Assembly: GCF_001692325.1 (NCBI RefSeq)
Contig: NZ_LXKN01000018.1
Coordinates: 434,001 to 498,000 of the forward strand
Origin: Rhizobium sp. AC27/96
GTDB taxonomy: Bacteria > Pseudomonadota > Alphaproteobacteria > Rhizobiales > Rhizobiaceae
Direction: 5' to 3'
DNA: 64,000 nucleotides
The notes below the pieces were generated by a model. It did no database searches. It was not told where the DNA came from and saw only the letters and a list, made by a program, of their open reading frames with translations. Below are positions 18,353 to 27,771 of this stretch, piece by piece; the stretch's first letter is position 1; each line of letters starts with the position of its first letter. The position numbers and the translations under genes were made by a program.

Positions 18353-19411
18353 CTAGAGAACCTTGGCGAGGAATTCGCGCGTGCGCGGATGCCTTGCATC
18401 GTTGATGATCTGTGTCGGCGATCCCGCTTCGATAATATGGCCGCCTTCCATGAAGACGACGGTATCGGCAACCTCTCGGGCAAAGCCGATCTCGTGGGTG
18501 ACGATGACCAACGTCGTCCCGGTGCGGGCAAGCTCCTTGATCACATCGAGCACTTCGCCGACGAGTTCCGGATCGAGCGCCGAGGTCGGCTCGTCGAACA
18601 GCAGCACCTTTGGCCGCAATGCCAAAGCCCGGGCGATGGCAACGCGCTGCTGCTGGCCGCCGGAAAGCTGGCGGGGATAGGCGTCGATCTTGTCGCTGAG
18701 GCCGACACGCGCCAGCAATTCCTGCGCGTAGGCCACAGCCTCGTCGCGGCTCAGGCCGCGCACCTGTATCGGCGCTTCGATGAGGTTTTCCAGAACGGTC
18801 AGATGCGGGAAGAGATTGAAGCTCTGGAAGACCATGCCGATATCGGTCCGGCGCTTCAGGATGTCCTTCTCCTTCAGCTCGTAGAGCACCTCGCCCTTTT
18901 GGGTATATCCGACAAGCTCGCCGTCCACGGAGATGAAGCCGCTATCGACGCGTTCCAGATGGTTGATGGAGCGCAGCAGCGTCGACTTTCCTGAGCCCGA
19001 CGGGCCGATAATGGCGGTCACGCTGCCGGCCGGCAGGCTGAGCTCGATATCATCGAGCACTTTCAACGTACCAAAGCTCTTCGATATGCCGTGAATACGC
19101 ACTGCGCCGCCCTTGGCGCGAAGACCCGTCACGCTGCGAAAAGCAGCGAGCCTTCCATTGTCCACAACAGCGCTCGTGGCAACAATAGGCAGCGGGCGAC
19201 GGAAGCGTTGGAAGAAGGCCTGGAAGGGCAAAGGGGTGGGATTGCGCAGCGCCCCGCGGGAAAAATAGCGCTCGATATAGTGCTGGGCGATCGACAGAAC
19301 CGTCATGATGACGAGATACCAGACCGTCGCCACCATCAGTAGCGGAATGACTTCCAGATTGCGGCGATAGATCACCTGCACGGTGTAGAAAAGCTCCGGC
19401 AGGGCCAGCAC
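18353..19411 (-). CDS. Amino acid ABC importer, C-terminal permease helix plus ATPase (second part of split gene)
   Basis: 352 residues if started at the GTG that directly follows the TAA ending the previous frame. The first 50 residues are the missing last helices of the permease (LPELFYTVQVIYRRN, PLLMVATVWYLVIM). After a linker comes a complete ATPase: GPSGSGKST, FQSFNLFPHLTV, LSGGQQQR, VLLFDEPTSALD, VTHE. So this is the 3' part of a fused permease-ATPase gene, a type known in proteobacteria, divided by one nonsense codon. Reinitiation at TAA-GTG could still make the ATPase part. Confidence 0.8.
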   Translation of the reverse strand: MLALPELFYTVQVIYRRNLEVIPLLMVATVWYLVIMTVLSIAQHYIERYFSRGALRNPTPLPFQAFFQRFRRPLPIVATSAVVDNGRLAAFRSVTGLRAKGGAVRIHGISKSFGTLKVLDDIELSLPAGSVTAIIGPSGSGKSTLLRSINHLERVDSGFISVDGELVGYTQKGEVLYELKEKDILKRRTDIGMVFQSFNLFPHLTVLENLIEAPIQVRGLSRDEAVAYAQELLARVGLSDKIDAYPRQLSGGQQQRVAIARALALRPKVLLFDEPTSALDPELVGEVLDVIKELARTGTTLVIVTHEIGFAREVADTVVFMEGGHIIEAGSPTQIINDARHPRTREFLAKVL

Positions 19412-20137
19412 TTAGACCATCGACGTGCTCTTGGCGAGACCGATAATCTCGTTGAAGCCCGTGGGAAGAATGGAGCGCATGGCCTGCGGCAGGACGATGC
19501 GAAATGCCTGGCGGCGTCGCGACAGGCCGAGCGCGGCGGCCGCTTCCAGCTGCCCCTGGTCGACCGACAGGATGCCACCGCGCACGATTTCGGCGAAGAA
19601 GGCCGATTGGTTCAGCGTCAACCCGAGAAAGGCCGCCGCAAACGGCGTCAGAAGCTGCGTTGTCGGATAGTCGAACAACACCTTGTCGGTGAAGGGCACG
19701 CCGATGGTGATCGTCTCATAGAGATAGCCGAGATTGTTAAGCACAAGCAGCAGCACGATCATCGGGATCGAGCGCAGCAGCCAGATATAGCCCCAGGAAA
19801 GACTGGAGAGCAGCGGCGATTTCGAGACGCGCGCCAGAGCCAGCGCCGTGCCGAGGATGGAGCCGGAGACGGCAGCAAGTGCCGTCAGAAGCAGTGTCCT
19901 GCCGAGGCCCACGAGCACCGGCTCGGCAAAGAACCACTGGGCAAAGACGCCCCAGCCCCATCGGGGATTGGTGAAGGTGGAATAGAGGACGGCTGCAAGA
20001 ACGAAGGCGGCGAATATCGTACCCGCCGTGCGCCAGGGATGGCGCGCCGGCACGATGCGATAGCGCGCATAATCGGTCTTAGTCTCGTTGCTTCCGGCAG
20101 CAGGATCGATACCGGCGAAATCCGTTGTCAGTGCCAT
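19412..20137 (-). CDS. Amino acid ABC importer permease, N-terminal part (truncated by in-frame TAA)
   Basis: 241 residues. It has a cytoplasmic leader, then membrane helices and the EAA loop (AAAALGLSRRRQAFRIVLPQAM, GLAKSTSMV) that docks the ATPase. Translation stops at TAA (19414-19412) in the middle of the conserved segment STSMV-stop-VLALPELF, where relatives normally have an aromatic residue (Tyr). One base change (TAC or TAT to TAA) explains it. Without the rest, the permease lacks its last helices. ATG 20137 is preceded by AGGGG. Confidence 0.8.
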   Translation of the reverse strand: MALTTDFAGIDPAAGSNETKTDYARYRIVPARHPWRTAGTIFAAFVLAAVLYSTFTNPRWGWGVFAQWFFAEPVLVGLGRTLLLTALAAVSGSILGTALALARVSKSPLLSSLSWGYIWLLRSIPMIVLLLVLNNLGYLYETITIGVPFTDKVLFDYPTTQLLTPFAAAFLGLTLNQSAFFAEIVRGGILSVDQGQLEAAAALGLSRRRQAFRIVLPQAMRSILPTGFNEIIGLAKSTSMV

Positions 20138-20177
20138 GATGCTTGCCCCTTATGATTATTGTTGCTTCGATCCGCCG

Positions 20178-20726
20178 TCAGCGTCCCGCCGCGGCCAGTC
20201 GCGGCGGTGAGCCGGAGGTCTCGACGGAATAGGACGGAGCCAGATGGCTGACGTCCTTCTCGAAAGGCAGGCTCTTGTAGATTTCAGGATCGACCGTCGT
20301 GTCGAAGAGAGCGGTGTAGCCATTGGTCAGATAAAGACCGACTGCCTCGGGTTGGCGAAAGCCCGTCGTCAGATAGATGCGCTCATAGCCTTGCCTGGCG
20401 GCCTGTAGTTCCAGCTCGAGCAGGAGCTTGCGTGCCAGCCCCTGACGCCGCAGATCATGCCGCGTCCAGATGCGCTTGAACTCGGCGGTCCGCTCGTCAT
20501 AGCGCTTGAACGCGCCGCCGCCGATCGTCTCTCCATCACGCAGGAGAAGCAGGAAATTGCCGTTCGGCGGCGCGAAAGCCTCGGGCGGATAGCGGTTCAG
20601 TTCCGCCGCCGCACCTTCGGCGTTGAAATAGGTGCCGTAGCGGCTGTCATATTCGAAAATCAATTCGTCGATCAGCGGCTTGGCGCGCGGGTCGAGCGTG
20701 GTCGTATAGAGAAACGTGTCGCTCAT
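20178..20726 (-). CDS. GNAT N-acetyltransferase, probable S-substituted cysteine acetylase
   Basis: About 182 residues. It has the acetyl-CoA site RRQGLARKLLLELE (motif A) and the C-terminal YLTNGYTALFDT strand typical of GNAT enzymes. ATG 20726 is preceded by AGGTGA; a GTG at 20738 overlaps the stop of the M20 gene and is an alternative. In Bacillus the corresponding yxeL/ytmI products N-acetylate S-modified cysteines before oxidation, and the same role is inferred here from gene context. Confidence 0.82.
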   Translation of the reverse strand: MSDTFLYTTTLDPRAKPLIDELIFEYDSRYGTYFNAEGAAAELNRYPPEAFAPPNGNFLLLLRDGETIGGGAFKRYDERTAEFKRIWTRHDLRRQGLARKLLLELELQAARQGYERIYLTTGFRQPEAVGLYLTNGYTALFDTTVDPEIYKSLPFEKDVSHLAPSYSVETSGSPPRLAAAGR

Positions 20727-20734
20727 GTCGTTCG

Positions 20735-21934
20735 TCACCTGTTGTCATCCGCAAGGAAGGTTTCGGCGAGCCGCACCCAGTAGCGGGCGGCGGGCGCGAT
20801 GATGGCGTCGTTGAAATTGTAGTGGGCACTGTGCAGCGGAGCACTGTCGCCATTGCCGACGAAGAGGTAGCTACCGGGCTTGGCTTCGAGCAGGTAGGCA
20901 AAGTCCTCGCTAGCCGTGCGCGGCCGGAAATCCGCCTCGACAGCCGCCGGGCCAAGCGCTTGCACCGCGACGCTGCGGGCAAAGGCTGTCTCGTCTGCAT
21001 GGTTGACCAAAGCTGGAAAGCCCAAGCGATAATTGACCTCAGCCACGGCGCCGAAGCTTTCTGCCTGAGCGCGGGCAAGCGCCGGAATGCGCTCCTGAAG
21101 CGTCCCGCGCACTCGTTCGCTGAAAGCGCGCATGGTGAGCTTCATCTCGACGCTTTCCGGAATGACGTTCGATGCGGAGCCAGCATGAATAGAGCCCACC
21201 GTCGCCACGGCCATGTCCTGCGGATCGATATTGCGCGAGACCACGCTTTGTAGAGCGGTGATGAAGGAAGCCGACGCCAGCACGGGGTCGACGGCCCGAT
21301 GTGGCTCGGCACCATGACCGCCCTTGCCGACGATCTTGATCACCGCCTGATCGACCGAGGCCATGGCCGGACCGGCAACAAAGCCGAATTGCCCCTCGGC
21401 AACACCGGGCCAATTGTGCAGGCCGAAGACGGCATCGACCGGAAAGCGATCGAAAAGCCCCTCGGACAGCATCTTGCGGGCGCCCGCACCGATCTCTTCG
21501 GCCGGCTGGAAGATCAGCCGCAGCGTGCCGCTGAACTGGCTGCTCTCGGCGAGATAGCGAGCGGCGGCGAGCAGGATCGAGGTGTGCCCGTCATGGCCGC
21601 AGGCATGCATGACGCCGGGATTGCTGCTGGCATAGTCAATCCCGGTCGCCTCGTCGATCGGCAAGGCGTCCATGTCGGCACGGATGCCGAGGCTGCGCTG
21701 CCCATCGCCCCGCTTCAGGGTCGCGACAACGCCAGTTCCGGCAATACCGGTCTCGACTTCATAGCCCCAGTCAGTCAGGAGCGATGCCACCCGCTTGGAG
21801 GTCCGGTGTTCCTGAAATGCCAGCTCGGGATATTGATGAAAATCGTGCCGCAGCGCGATGATCTCGTCGAGATAGGCGACGATCCCCTTCTCGACGGGAT
21901 CATTGAGCGAAGCAGTATTGACGATGGCGTTCAT
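20735..21934 (-). CDS. M20-family amidohydrolase, probable N-acetyl-cysteine-derivative deacetylase
   Basis: About 399 residues of the M20D metallopeptidase family. Metal and catalytic motifs are present: GIRADMDALPI, the HACGHDGHT with metal ligands, and PAEEIGAGA with the catalytic Glu pair. A dimerisation lid lies in the middle (about 190-300). Close family members remove acyl groups from amino acids, including the YxeP/YtnL enzymes of the Bacillus cysteine-salvage operons. ATG 21934 lies 16 bases after the stop of the NtaA-like gene. Confidence 0.86.
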   Translation of the reverse strand: MNAIVNTASLNDPVEKGIVAYLDEIIALRHDFHQYPELAFQEHRTSKRVASLLTDWGYEVETGIAGTGVVATLKRGDGQRSLGIRADMDALPIDEATGIDYASSNPGVMHACGHDGHTSILLAAARYLAESSQFSGTLRLIFQPAEEIGAGARKMLSEGLFDRFPVDAVFGLHNWPGVAEGQFGFVAGPAMASVDQAVIKIVGKGGHGAEPHRAVDPVLASASFITALQSVVSRNIDPQDMAVATVGSIHAGSASNVIPESVEMKLTMRAFSERVRGTLQERIPALARAQAESFGAVAEVNYRLGFPALVNHADETAFARSVAVQALGPAAVEADFRPRTASEDFAYLLEAKPGSYLFVGNGDSAPLHSAHYNFNDAIIAPAARYWVRLAETFLADDNR

Positions 21935-21950
21935 GGGGATCGGTCCGGGC

Positions 21951-23300
21951 TCAGGCGCCAACGGCCTTTGCGGGTTCGATATGATCGGACTGCGCCGCGT
22001 GACGGCTCTCGCGGAACGGCAGGCCGAGATGGTCGCGCAGCGTCTCGCCCTTCAGTTCCGGATCGAAATAGCCGCGGCTCGTCAGGATCGGCAGTACATA
22101 TTTGGCGAAGTCGTCAAAGCCTTCCCCGATGACCGGGAAACCGAGGACGAAACCGTCGGCACCTTCCTGATCGATCCAGCGGATGATCTCATCGGCGATA
22201 TGGTCGGCAGTCCCGATGAAGGTGGTGCGCGGCGTCGCGGCGTCGAGCGCCACTTCGCGAAGGGTCAGCCCCTTTTCCCGCGCAGTCTTCTTGATGCGGT
22301 CGGTCGTGGCGCGGAAGTTGTTGCGGCCGATATCGCCGAGATCCGGGAAAGGCTCGTCCAGCGGATAGGCGCTGAAATCATGATGGTCGAAGAAGCGGCC
22401 GAGATAGGCCAGCGCCTCTTCTACCGTGACGAGGTTGCGGATTGCCTGGTACTTGGCCTCCGCCTCCTCCTGCGTTGCGCCGACGATCGGGCCGATGCCG
22501 GGGAAAATGCCGACCTCGGCAGCACTACGGCCATGGGCGATCGCACTCTGCTTGACCTGTTTGTAGAAGACCTTGGCATCCTCAAGCGGGCCGCCATTGG
22601 TAAAGACGGCATCGGCATGCTTGCCGGCAAGCCTGATACCGGAATCGGACGCACCGGCCTGGAAGACCACGGGCTGCCCCTGCTTGGATCGGCCGATATT
22701 CAACGGTCCTTCGATCCGGAAGAAGCGACCCTTGTGGTTCAAACGGTGAAGCTTGGCCTTGTCGGCATAAACTCCCGTTTCGCGGTCGCGAGGGAAGGCA
22801 TCGTCATCCCAGGAGTCCCACAGGCCCTTCGCCGCATCGAGATATTCATCGGCGATCTCGTAGCGCAGCTCATGCTCGGGATGCTCGCGGCTGTAGTTGC
22901 GGCCCGAGCCTTCGAGCGGTGAGGTCACGGCATTCCAGCCGGCACGGCCGCCGCTGATCAGATCGAGCGAGGCGAACTGGCGGGCGATGGTGAAGGGATC
23001 GCTGTAAGAGGTGGAGACCGTGCCGACCAGACCGAGCTTCGTCGTAAAGGCGGCCAGCGCGGACAGGATCGTCAGCGGCTCGAAGCGGTTGAGGAAATGC
23101 GGGATCGACTGTTCGTTGATGTAGAGCCCGTCGGCGACGAAGGCGAAGGCGATGCCGGCTTCTTCCGCCTTGCGCGCCGTCTTGACGAAGAAGTTGAGAT
23201 TGGTGCTGGCATCAGCCGGGACGCTCGGATGCTTCCAGGCATTCATGTGGCCGCCCGGGCCTTGCAGCATGATACCGAAAGTGACGTGTTTTTGAGCCAT
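21951..23300 (-). CDS. NtaA/SnaA/DmoA-type flavin monooxygenase (YxeK/YtnJ-like)
   Basis: About 449 residues. This is the nitrilotriacetate monooxygenase branch of the LLM family: VTFGIMLQGPGGHMNAW near the start, YSDPFTIARQFASLDLISGGRAGWNAVTS, and the family's long insertion and C-terminal arm. CAGGAGG stands before ATG 23300; the 22 residues upstream in frame are not part of the protein. In Bacillus the homologous YxeK (S-(2-succino)cysteine) and YtnJ (S-alkylcysteine) cleave the C-S bond of N-acetylated cysteine derivatives. A reduced flavin supplied by another protein is needed. Confidence 0.87.
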   Translation of the reverse strand: MAQKHVTFGIMLQGPGGHMNAWKHPSVPADASTNLNFFVKTARKAEEAGIAFAFVADGLYINEQSIPHFLNRFEPLTILSALAAFTTKLGLVGTVSTSYSDPFTIARQFASLDLISGGRAGWNAVTSPLEGSGRNYSREHPEHELRYEIADEYLDAAKGLWDSWDDDAFPRDRETGVYADKAKLHRLNHKGRFFRIEGPLNIGRSKQGQPVVFQAGASDSGIRLAGKHADAVFTNGGPLEDAKVFYKQVKQSAIAHGRSAAEVGIFPGIGPIVGATQEEAEAKYQAIRNLVTVEEALAYLGRFFDHHDFSAYPLDEPFPDLGDIGRNNFRATTDRIKKTAREKGLTLREVALDAATPRTTFIGTADHIADEIIRWIDQEGADGFVLGFPVIGEGFDDFAKYVLPILTSRGYFDPELKGETLRDHLGLPFRESRHAAQSDHIEPAKAVGA

Positions 23301-23325
23301 GATTGGTCCTCCTGGGACAGGCTGT

Positions 23326-24318
23326 TCAGGCAACGAGGGAAAGCCGCTCTTTGGCGAGCAGTTCAATTGAAGTGAGCCGTTCGGCGGAAGTCAGCGCCGG
23401 CGCATCGAGCACGAATTCCTCAACGCCATAGCGGCGGTGGAGCGCATCGAGTTCGTCACGGATCTGTGCCGCCGTGCCGTGCAGCACGCTCGGCACCTTC
23501 TCTTCTGTGCGATAATCCGTGACGCCGGCCTGACGAGCGAATTCAGCCGCCTGCTCCAGGCTGCCGACATTGACGCTCTGCCCGTTGGGCAGGAAAAGCT
23601 TGACGATGCGAAGCTGGCCGACACGCTCGCGGGCATGAGCCTCGCTTTCAGCGGCAAAGGCTGCGAGCGCCAGGATCGGAACCTTGCCACCCGTCGCACG
23701 CCCGTATGCCTCGAAAGTTTTTCTCAGATTTTCGGGATCGCCGTTCAGATGGCCCGCGAAAACCAACGTCCAGCCCTTCTCCGCCGCAAGCTCGGCGCTT
23801 TCGACACTGGCACCAAGCAGGAAGCGCTCCGCTGCGCGGGGCGGAAACGGTGTCGCCAGGGCGCTGTCGGATTGTGAGTCGGCGGCGAGATAACGGTTCA
23901 GATCGGACAGCTGCTCGGCAAAGCTTGGCTTCTTCTCCGGATCGATGCCGATCTGCAATGCGCGTGTTGAGAGTGGAAAGCCACCGGGCGCCTTGCCGAC
24001 ACCAAGATCGATGCGGCCGGGCGCGAGCGACGCCAGAAGATTGAAGGCCTCGGCGACCTTATAGGCGCTGTAGTGTTGCAGCATGACGCCGCCGGAGCCG
24101 ATGCGGATCTTCGAGGTTCTGGCGAGAAGATAGGCGATCAGGACTTCAGGCGCCGAACTCGCGAGGTTTGCCATGTTGTGATGCTCGGCAACCCAGAAGC
24201 GATGATAACCGAGCTCTTCGGCTCTGACGGCCAATCGCGTCGTGGCGCTGAGCGCGTCGGTAGCGCCAAGGCCCTGCTCGATCGGGCTCTTGTCGAGAAG
24301 GCTGAGAAGATAGGACAT
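23326..24318 (-). CDS. MsnO8-type LLM flavin monooxygenase, first gene of sulfur operon
   Basis: 330 residues. FWVAEHHNMANLASSAPEVL and RIGSGGVMLQHYSAYKVAEAFNLL are the hallmark stretches of the MsnO8-like LLM group. It lies 25 bases before the NtaA-like gene and directly downstream of an AT-rich palindrome, so it opens the operon. The reaction is unknown; co-occurrence with organosulfur genes suggests oxidation of a thioether or related compound. Confidence 0.85.
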   Translation of the reverse strand: MSYLLSLLDKSPIEQGLGATDALSATTRLAVRAEELGYHRFWVAEHHNMANLASSAPEVLIAYLLARTSKIRIGSGGVMLQHYSAYKVAEAFNLLASLAPGRIDLGVGKAPGGFPLSTRALQIGIDPEKKPSFAEQLSDLNRYLAADSQSDSALATPFPPRAAERFLLGASVESAELAAEKGWTLVFAGHLNGDPENLRKTFEAYGRATGGKVPILALAAFAAESEAHARERVGQLRIVKLFLPNGQSVNVGSLEQAAEFARQAGVTDYRTEEKVPSVLHGTAAQIRDELDALHRRYGVEEFVLDAPALTSAERLTSIELLAKERLSLVA

Positions 24319-24616
24319 GCCGTTTCATTTCATCCATATTTGCAACCAATGCCGACCACTGGCGCTATAATCTATAAAAAGCATAGATTTTAAGGAATTT
24401 AAGAAACAGCTTTCTTTTTCTTCACGCAGATGCGGAAAAAATCGGCAGTCGACTACATCGTGAAATATTCGACATGCTTCAATATCAGCCAGACTGATGA
24501 AACATCTTAAAGGATCTGGCGAAACACCACCTCCGGCGATCTTGTCGAAAAGAACGGCCAGTTCCTCCGCCGATGCGGGACCTGATCGCCGGACGGTGTG
24601 CGAAAGACACGAACAA
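24319..24616. other. Intergenic region between sulfur operon and PLD-like gene
   Basis: Holds the operon promoter region and the palindrome at 24370-24388 on one side. On the other side is an AT-rich stretch after the stop of the PLD-like gene. I see no further gene or RNA. Confidence 0.5.
24370..24388. promoter_or_regulatory. AT-rich palindrome before the cysteine-salvage operon
   Basis: ATCTAT (24370-24375) and ATAGAT (24383-24388) flank seven bases, about 50 bases upstream of the first gene (start 24318, minus strand). A similar CTAT-AAAA-ATAG element precedes the sulfonate operon at 30213. It may be an operator for a sulfur regulator such as a CysB/Cbl-type protein, or overlap the promoter. 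Confidence 0.45.
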
Positions 24617-26445
24617 CTACGCGTTCATCGCCGACAGCCAGAACCTAAGCTCGGGCGATTTCTCCTCCTCGCCATCAATGTATCGCTTCTGCCACGAAGG
24701 GTCGGATACGAGCGGTTTTCCGAAAATTTCCGGATTCTTTCGCAGCCAGTATCGCCATGCATAGTGGTCATAGAGATCGAGAACATGGCAGGCATAAGCC
24801 TGCGCGAGATCCTTGTTTCCGCGAACTATGACGAAGTTCTCATCGTTGTTGTGGGAGGCGCGATAGCCGAGATTATGCGAGCCGGTGATCACCGTGCAAT
24901 CCTTGCTGAAAGGATCGATGACGACGATTTTGTTGTGGATGATCGCATGGCCATAGATGTACATCTCGGCCTCCCAGGCTCCGAAGACGTCGTTCTTGCT
25001 GATCGCACCCGCCGGGATCGACCTGTAGTCCGGTTCCTGCTTTTCCGCTTCGCCTTTCTTCTTCGGTTTGCCTGGCTCGCCGATCACCGAGACGTGCATT
25101 CCCCCTTCGTCCGGCTCCTGCTTCTTCTGCTTCTTGAGAGCCTCTGCAAAGTTCGACGCACGCTGCGTGCTCGTCAGAGCTCCTCTAACGAAAAGACTGG
25201 GATTGTTCGCGAGCGCCCTTCCCGCTGCATCAAGGATCGAATTGTTTCCCGGATCGAATGCCAGGAAGAGCACAGCGTGTTTTGCGCCCTCCATCAGTTT
25301 GAAGACATATTCCATGTCCTCCGGATGCTCCTTGGGCGGGCTTTTCAGGAGATCTACGGTGCTGGGCGCAAACAGGACTTGGATGCTCACATCATCATCG
25401 AGTTTTATTGGGTCTGCGATGGACTTTTCGTTTTCCTCGCGGGCGAACTGCCTGAGGGCCTCCGCCTGAAGCTCGTCCTGGTCGCCACCAGACTGATCGA
25501 CGTCGCTGTTCAGCTTGTCCCAATAGTTCATGTAGTGCCGCGCCACCGCTGGGGACTCGATGACGAGCGAGTTGTTCGTCTGCGTACAAAGACCGCTGCT
25601 GGTCCAGTTGGTCGAACCCGTCATGACAGCGGTAGGCTTGCCCTTCTCACTCAGGATGAGTGATTTGTTGTGCGGGATGCTGCCACTCTTGAGAATGCGG
25701 TCTATGACGTTGACACCCGCCTTCTTCAGATTTTCCCTGTTCTCCGCATCACCATCCTCGATCTCCGGATGATCCTCTGTTTTGGATATGCGGGCGTTAC
25801 CCAGGATGACCGTCCTGCTTTTTGGATTGCCATGGTCGGCGGCCTGCAGACGGCGCTCCAGCCCGTCTGGATCGTCGAGCTCGTACAGAGCGGCATGGAT
25901 CTCTCCGCCATCCTTATCCGCACGATCGAGCAACGAAGTGACACCTTCGAAAAGCTGACCCATGAGGCGCTGACGGATCGGGTCTTTCGGGTTCACGATA
26001 TGCGGCCTAAGGGCGTTGGCGCTAGGTTTGTGATTCAGGGCCTTGCTAAGGGCCTGCGTGGCGACAATGCCGCGGTTGAAATATGCGTTGAAGAACGGTC
26101 CGCGCTTCTCGGTCAACGTGATCTTGTTGCTAAGCAACGGTGCGACGCCGATGAGCGGCTCCAGCTTCTTTCCCGCAGTCCCCCCATGGGAACGATGCGA
26201 TATTGATACGTGCCTCCGCGTTTCGCGAAGAGATCCTTCCACCAGAACTTCTGGATGGGAGCGTCCTCGGTGGTGAGGGGCACGTTCTCATCCTGGCCCT
26301 GGAATCTGGCGACAGCCGGAAGCGCCCGCTCGTTGCCTTCGTCATCGATCTGAAAGACCGCAAACCCAAGGCATCCATCGAGATTCTTGTCGTACGTCCA
26401 AGCCACAAGTGCGATGTCGTTGTTGGAAAATGCGATTGCAGGCAT
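24617..26445 (-). pseudogene. Phospholipase D-like protein, frameshifted
   Basis: The intact product would be about 609 residues. The first 88 or so (MPAIAFSNNDIALVAWTYD to YRIVPMGG) lie in one frame and the rest (TAGKKLEPLIGVAPL to SPELRFWLSAMNA) in another. The switch falls in a run of six G (26180-26185, minus strand); a seventh G would join the frames. Two phosphodiesterase motifs follow: HNKSLILS with GSTNW (the Asp of the first HKD replaced by Ser) and HNKIVVID with GSHN. No signal peptide is seen. The substrate could be a phospholipid or nucleic acid. Surrounding DNA is lower in GC, suggesting later arrival. Confidence 0.75.
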
Positions 26446-26766
26446 GCGTCCCTCCTTTGACAACCTATAGAAGCACACGAAACAGATACATTGCGGATGA
26501 CGGCATTTTTAAATTTCACCAGAGATGGTGAGATGTATTTGGATTGTTGAGAGTAAATGCCAAATAATTCAGCGATATGAAGGCATTGAAATTTTTCTTC
26601 AGGTTCCGGAAGCAATATCCTGGAATTCTATTCCACCCCTTGACAGTATATATTTACAATTTATTCTTGCATCTGTCATTCGGCTTTTATCGCAATTCCG
26701 TATTCGGTTCTCGATTTTTGTGAGAGCTCGTCAGACTGTAAATGCAGCTCCTGAACTTGGTGTCCT
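26446..26766. other. AT-rich divergent promoter region
   Basis: About 320 bases, visibly richer in A and T than the rest of the window, between the divergent PLD-like and lyase-like genes. No gene or structured RNA seen; it should hold promoters for both. Confidence 0.45.
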
Positions 26767-27771
26767 ATGCCAAAACGACTGAGTGTCTTCTTGCTTGCTA
26801 TCCTGATGTCGAGCTGCATCACGGTCGTTTCGGATATCTCCTCAGCCGCAATCACGGATGATTTCTCGGACAAGACTCCCGGGAAGCAGTGGTTCGTCTG
26901 CAAGCGCCCCGAAAACAGATTTTCCTTCGGCGACACGAGCGGCGGTCGTACGGCAATGACTTCGGTCGTAAGCCCCTTGCCGAGGATCGAGGCCCTTCAC
27001 GAGAAGCACACCGGCTGCATCGATGAGGATACGAAGGACTACAAGGCGGACGGTGATGAACGCTCCGAATTGTGGGAAGCCAGCGACACCTGGATGAAGC
27101 TCGGCAGCGATGTCTGGTATCGCTTCGACATGTTCGTCGACAACAGCATCACGCCGACAACTGGCCGCTTTGTGATCGGGCAGTGGAAGGAAGAAGGATC
27201 CGCGCGGAACTCGCCCTTGTTGGCACAACGGTTCAACGGCCGGAATTTTTCAGTGACGGTCGAACAGGACAACTTGGCGTCGGGTCATAGCGAGGAAGAC
27301 AATCTCTGCCGGGTGCTCATCGCGGATCAAGGCTCCCTCGCCTCGAAGCCGGCGGGCTGGCCCCATGGCGACAAGGACCCACCACCCCCCAAGAACATCG
27401 CAACACTGATGTCGCATGCTGTCACTGACGGGCCGGTAGTCGCCACCGACAAAGGGTGCGCGGTCGGAATTGTACCTGAGCAATACGGCCGCCTTCCAGA
27501 TCCCTTCGGCAAGTGGACCACAATGGTCTACCACCTAAAACTCACGCCTGATGGCTCGGCACTCATCGAAATTTGGGCAGACGGCGTCCGCATTGGAAGG
27601 ACGAGCGGCCGAATGGGTTTCAAGAAGAATGCCCCGCACATGCGCCAATATTTCAAATTCGGATCATATCGGGATCCCGCTCCATTCGACACCACGACAA
27701 AGCTGGCGAATTTCTACCGAGGCAGTAAACGAAGCGAAGTTGATCCCGACGGCAAGCTCACGCCCGACTAG
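26767..27771 (+). CDS. Secreted polysaccharide-lyase-like protein
   Basis: 334 residues. The leader has a hydrophobic core (VFLLAILMSS) and probable cleavage after ISSAA, so the product is exported. The body has the stretches DERSELWE, WYRFDMFVDNSI, GRFVIGQWKEE and NFSVTVEQDN, which match the heparin-lyase-I-like/PF14099 polysaccharide lyase jelly-roll group as I know it. It may trim a capsule, exopolysaccharide or plant polymer. It stands alone, divergent from the PLD-like gene. Confidence 0.65.
   Translation: MPKRLSVFLLAILMSSCITVVSDISSAAITDDFSDKTPGKQWFVCKRPENRFSFGDTSGGRTAMTSVVSPLPRIEALHEKHTGCIDEDTKDYKADGDERSELWEASDTWMKLGSDVWYRFDMFVDNSITPTTGRFVIGQWKEEGSARNSPLLAQRFNGRNFSVTVEQDNLASGHSEEDNLCRVLIADQGSLASKPAGWPHGDKDPPPPKNIATLMSHAVTDGPVVATDKGCAVGIVPEQYGRLPDPFGKWTTMVYHLKLTPDGSALIEIWADGVRIGRTSGRMGFKKNAPHMRQYFKFGSYRDPAPFDTTTKLANFYRGSKRSEVDPDGKLTPD

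Noticed and set aside
15264..18356. 1030-codon open frame on the plus strand
   Set aside because: It lies exactly opposite three well-supported genes (LLM protein and two binding proteins) and has no recognisable domain. It arises from strong GC bias at third positions.
24497..25663. 388-codon plus-strand open frame
   Set aside because: Antisense to the PLD-like gene, whose HKD motifs show the coding strand.
26113..26478. Separate 121-residue gene before the PLD-like frame
   Set aside because: Its first 88 residues read as the natural N-terminus of the PLD-like protein and the rest is out-of-frame, so it was merged as one frameshifted gene.
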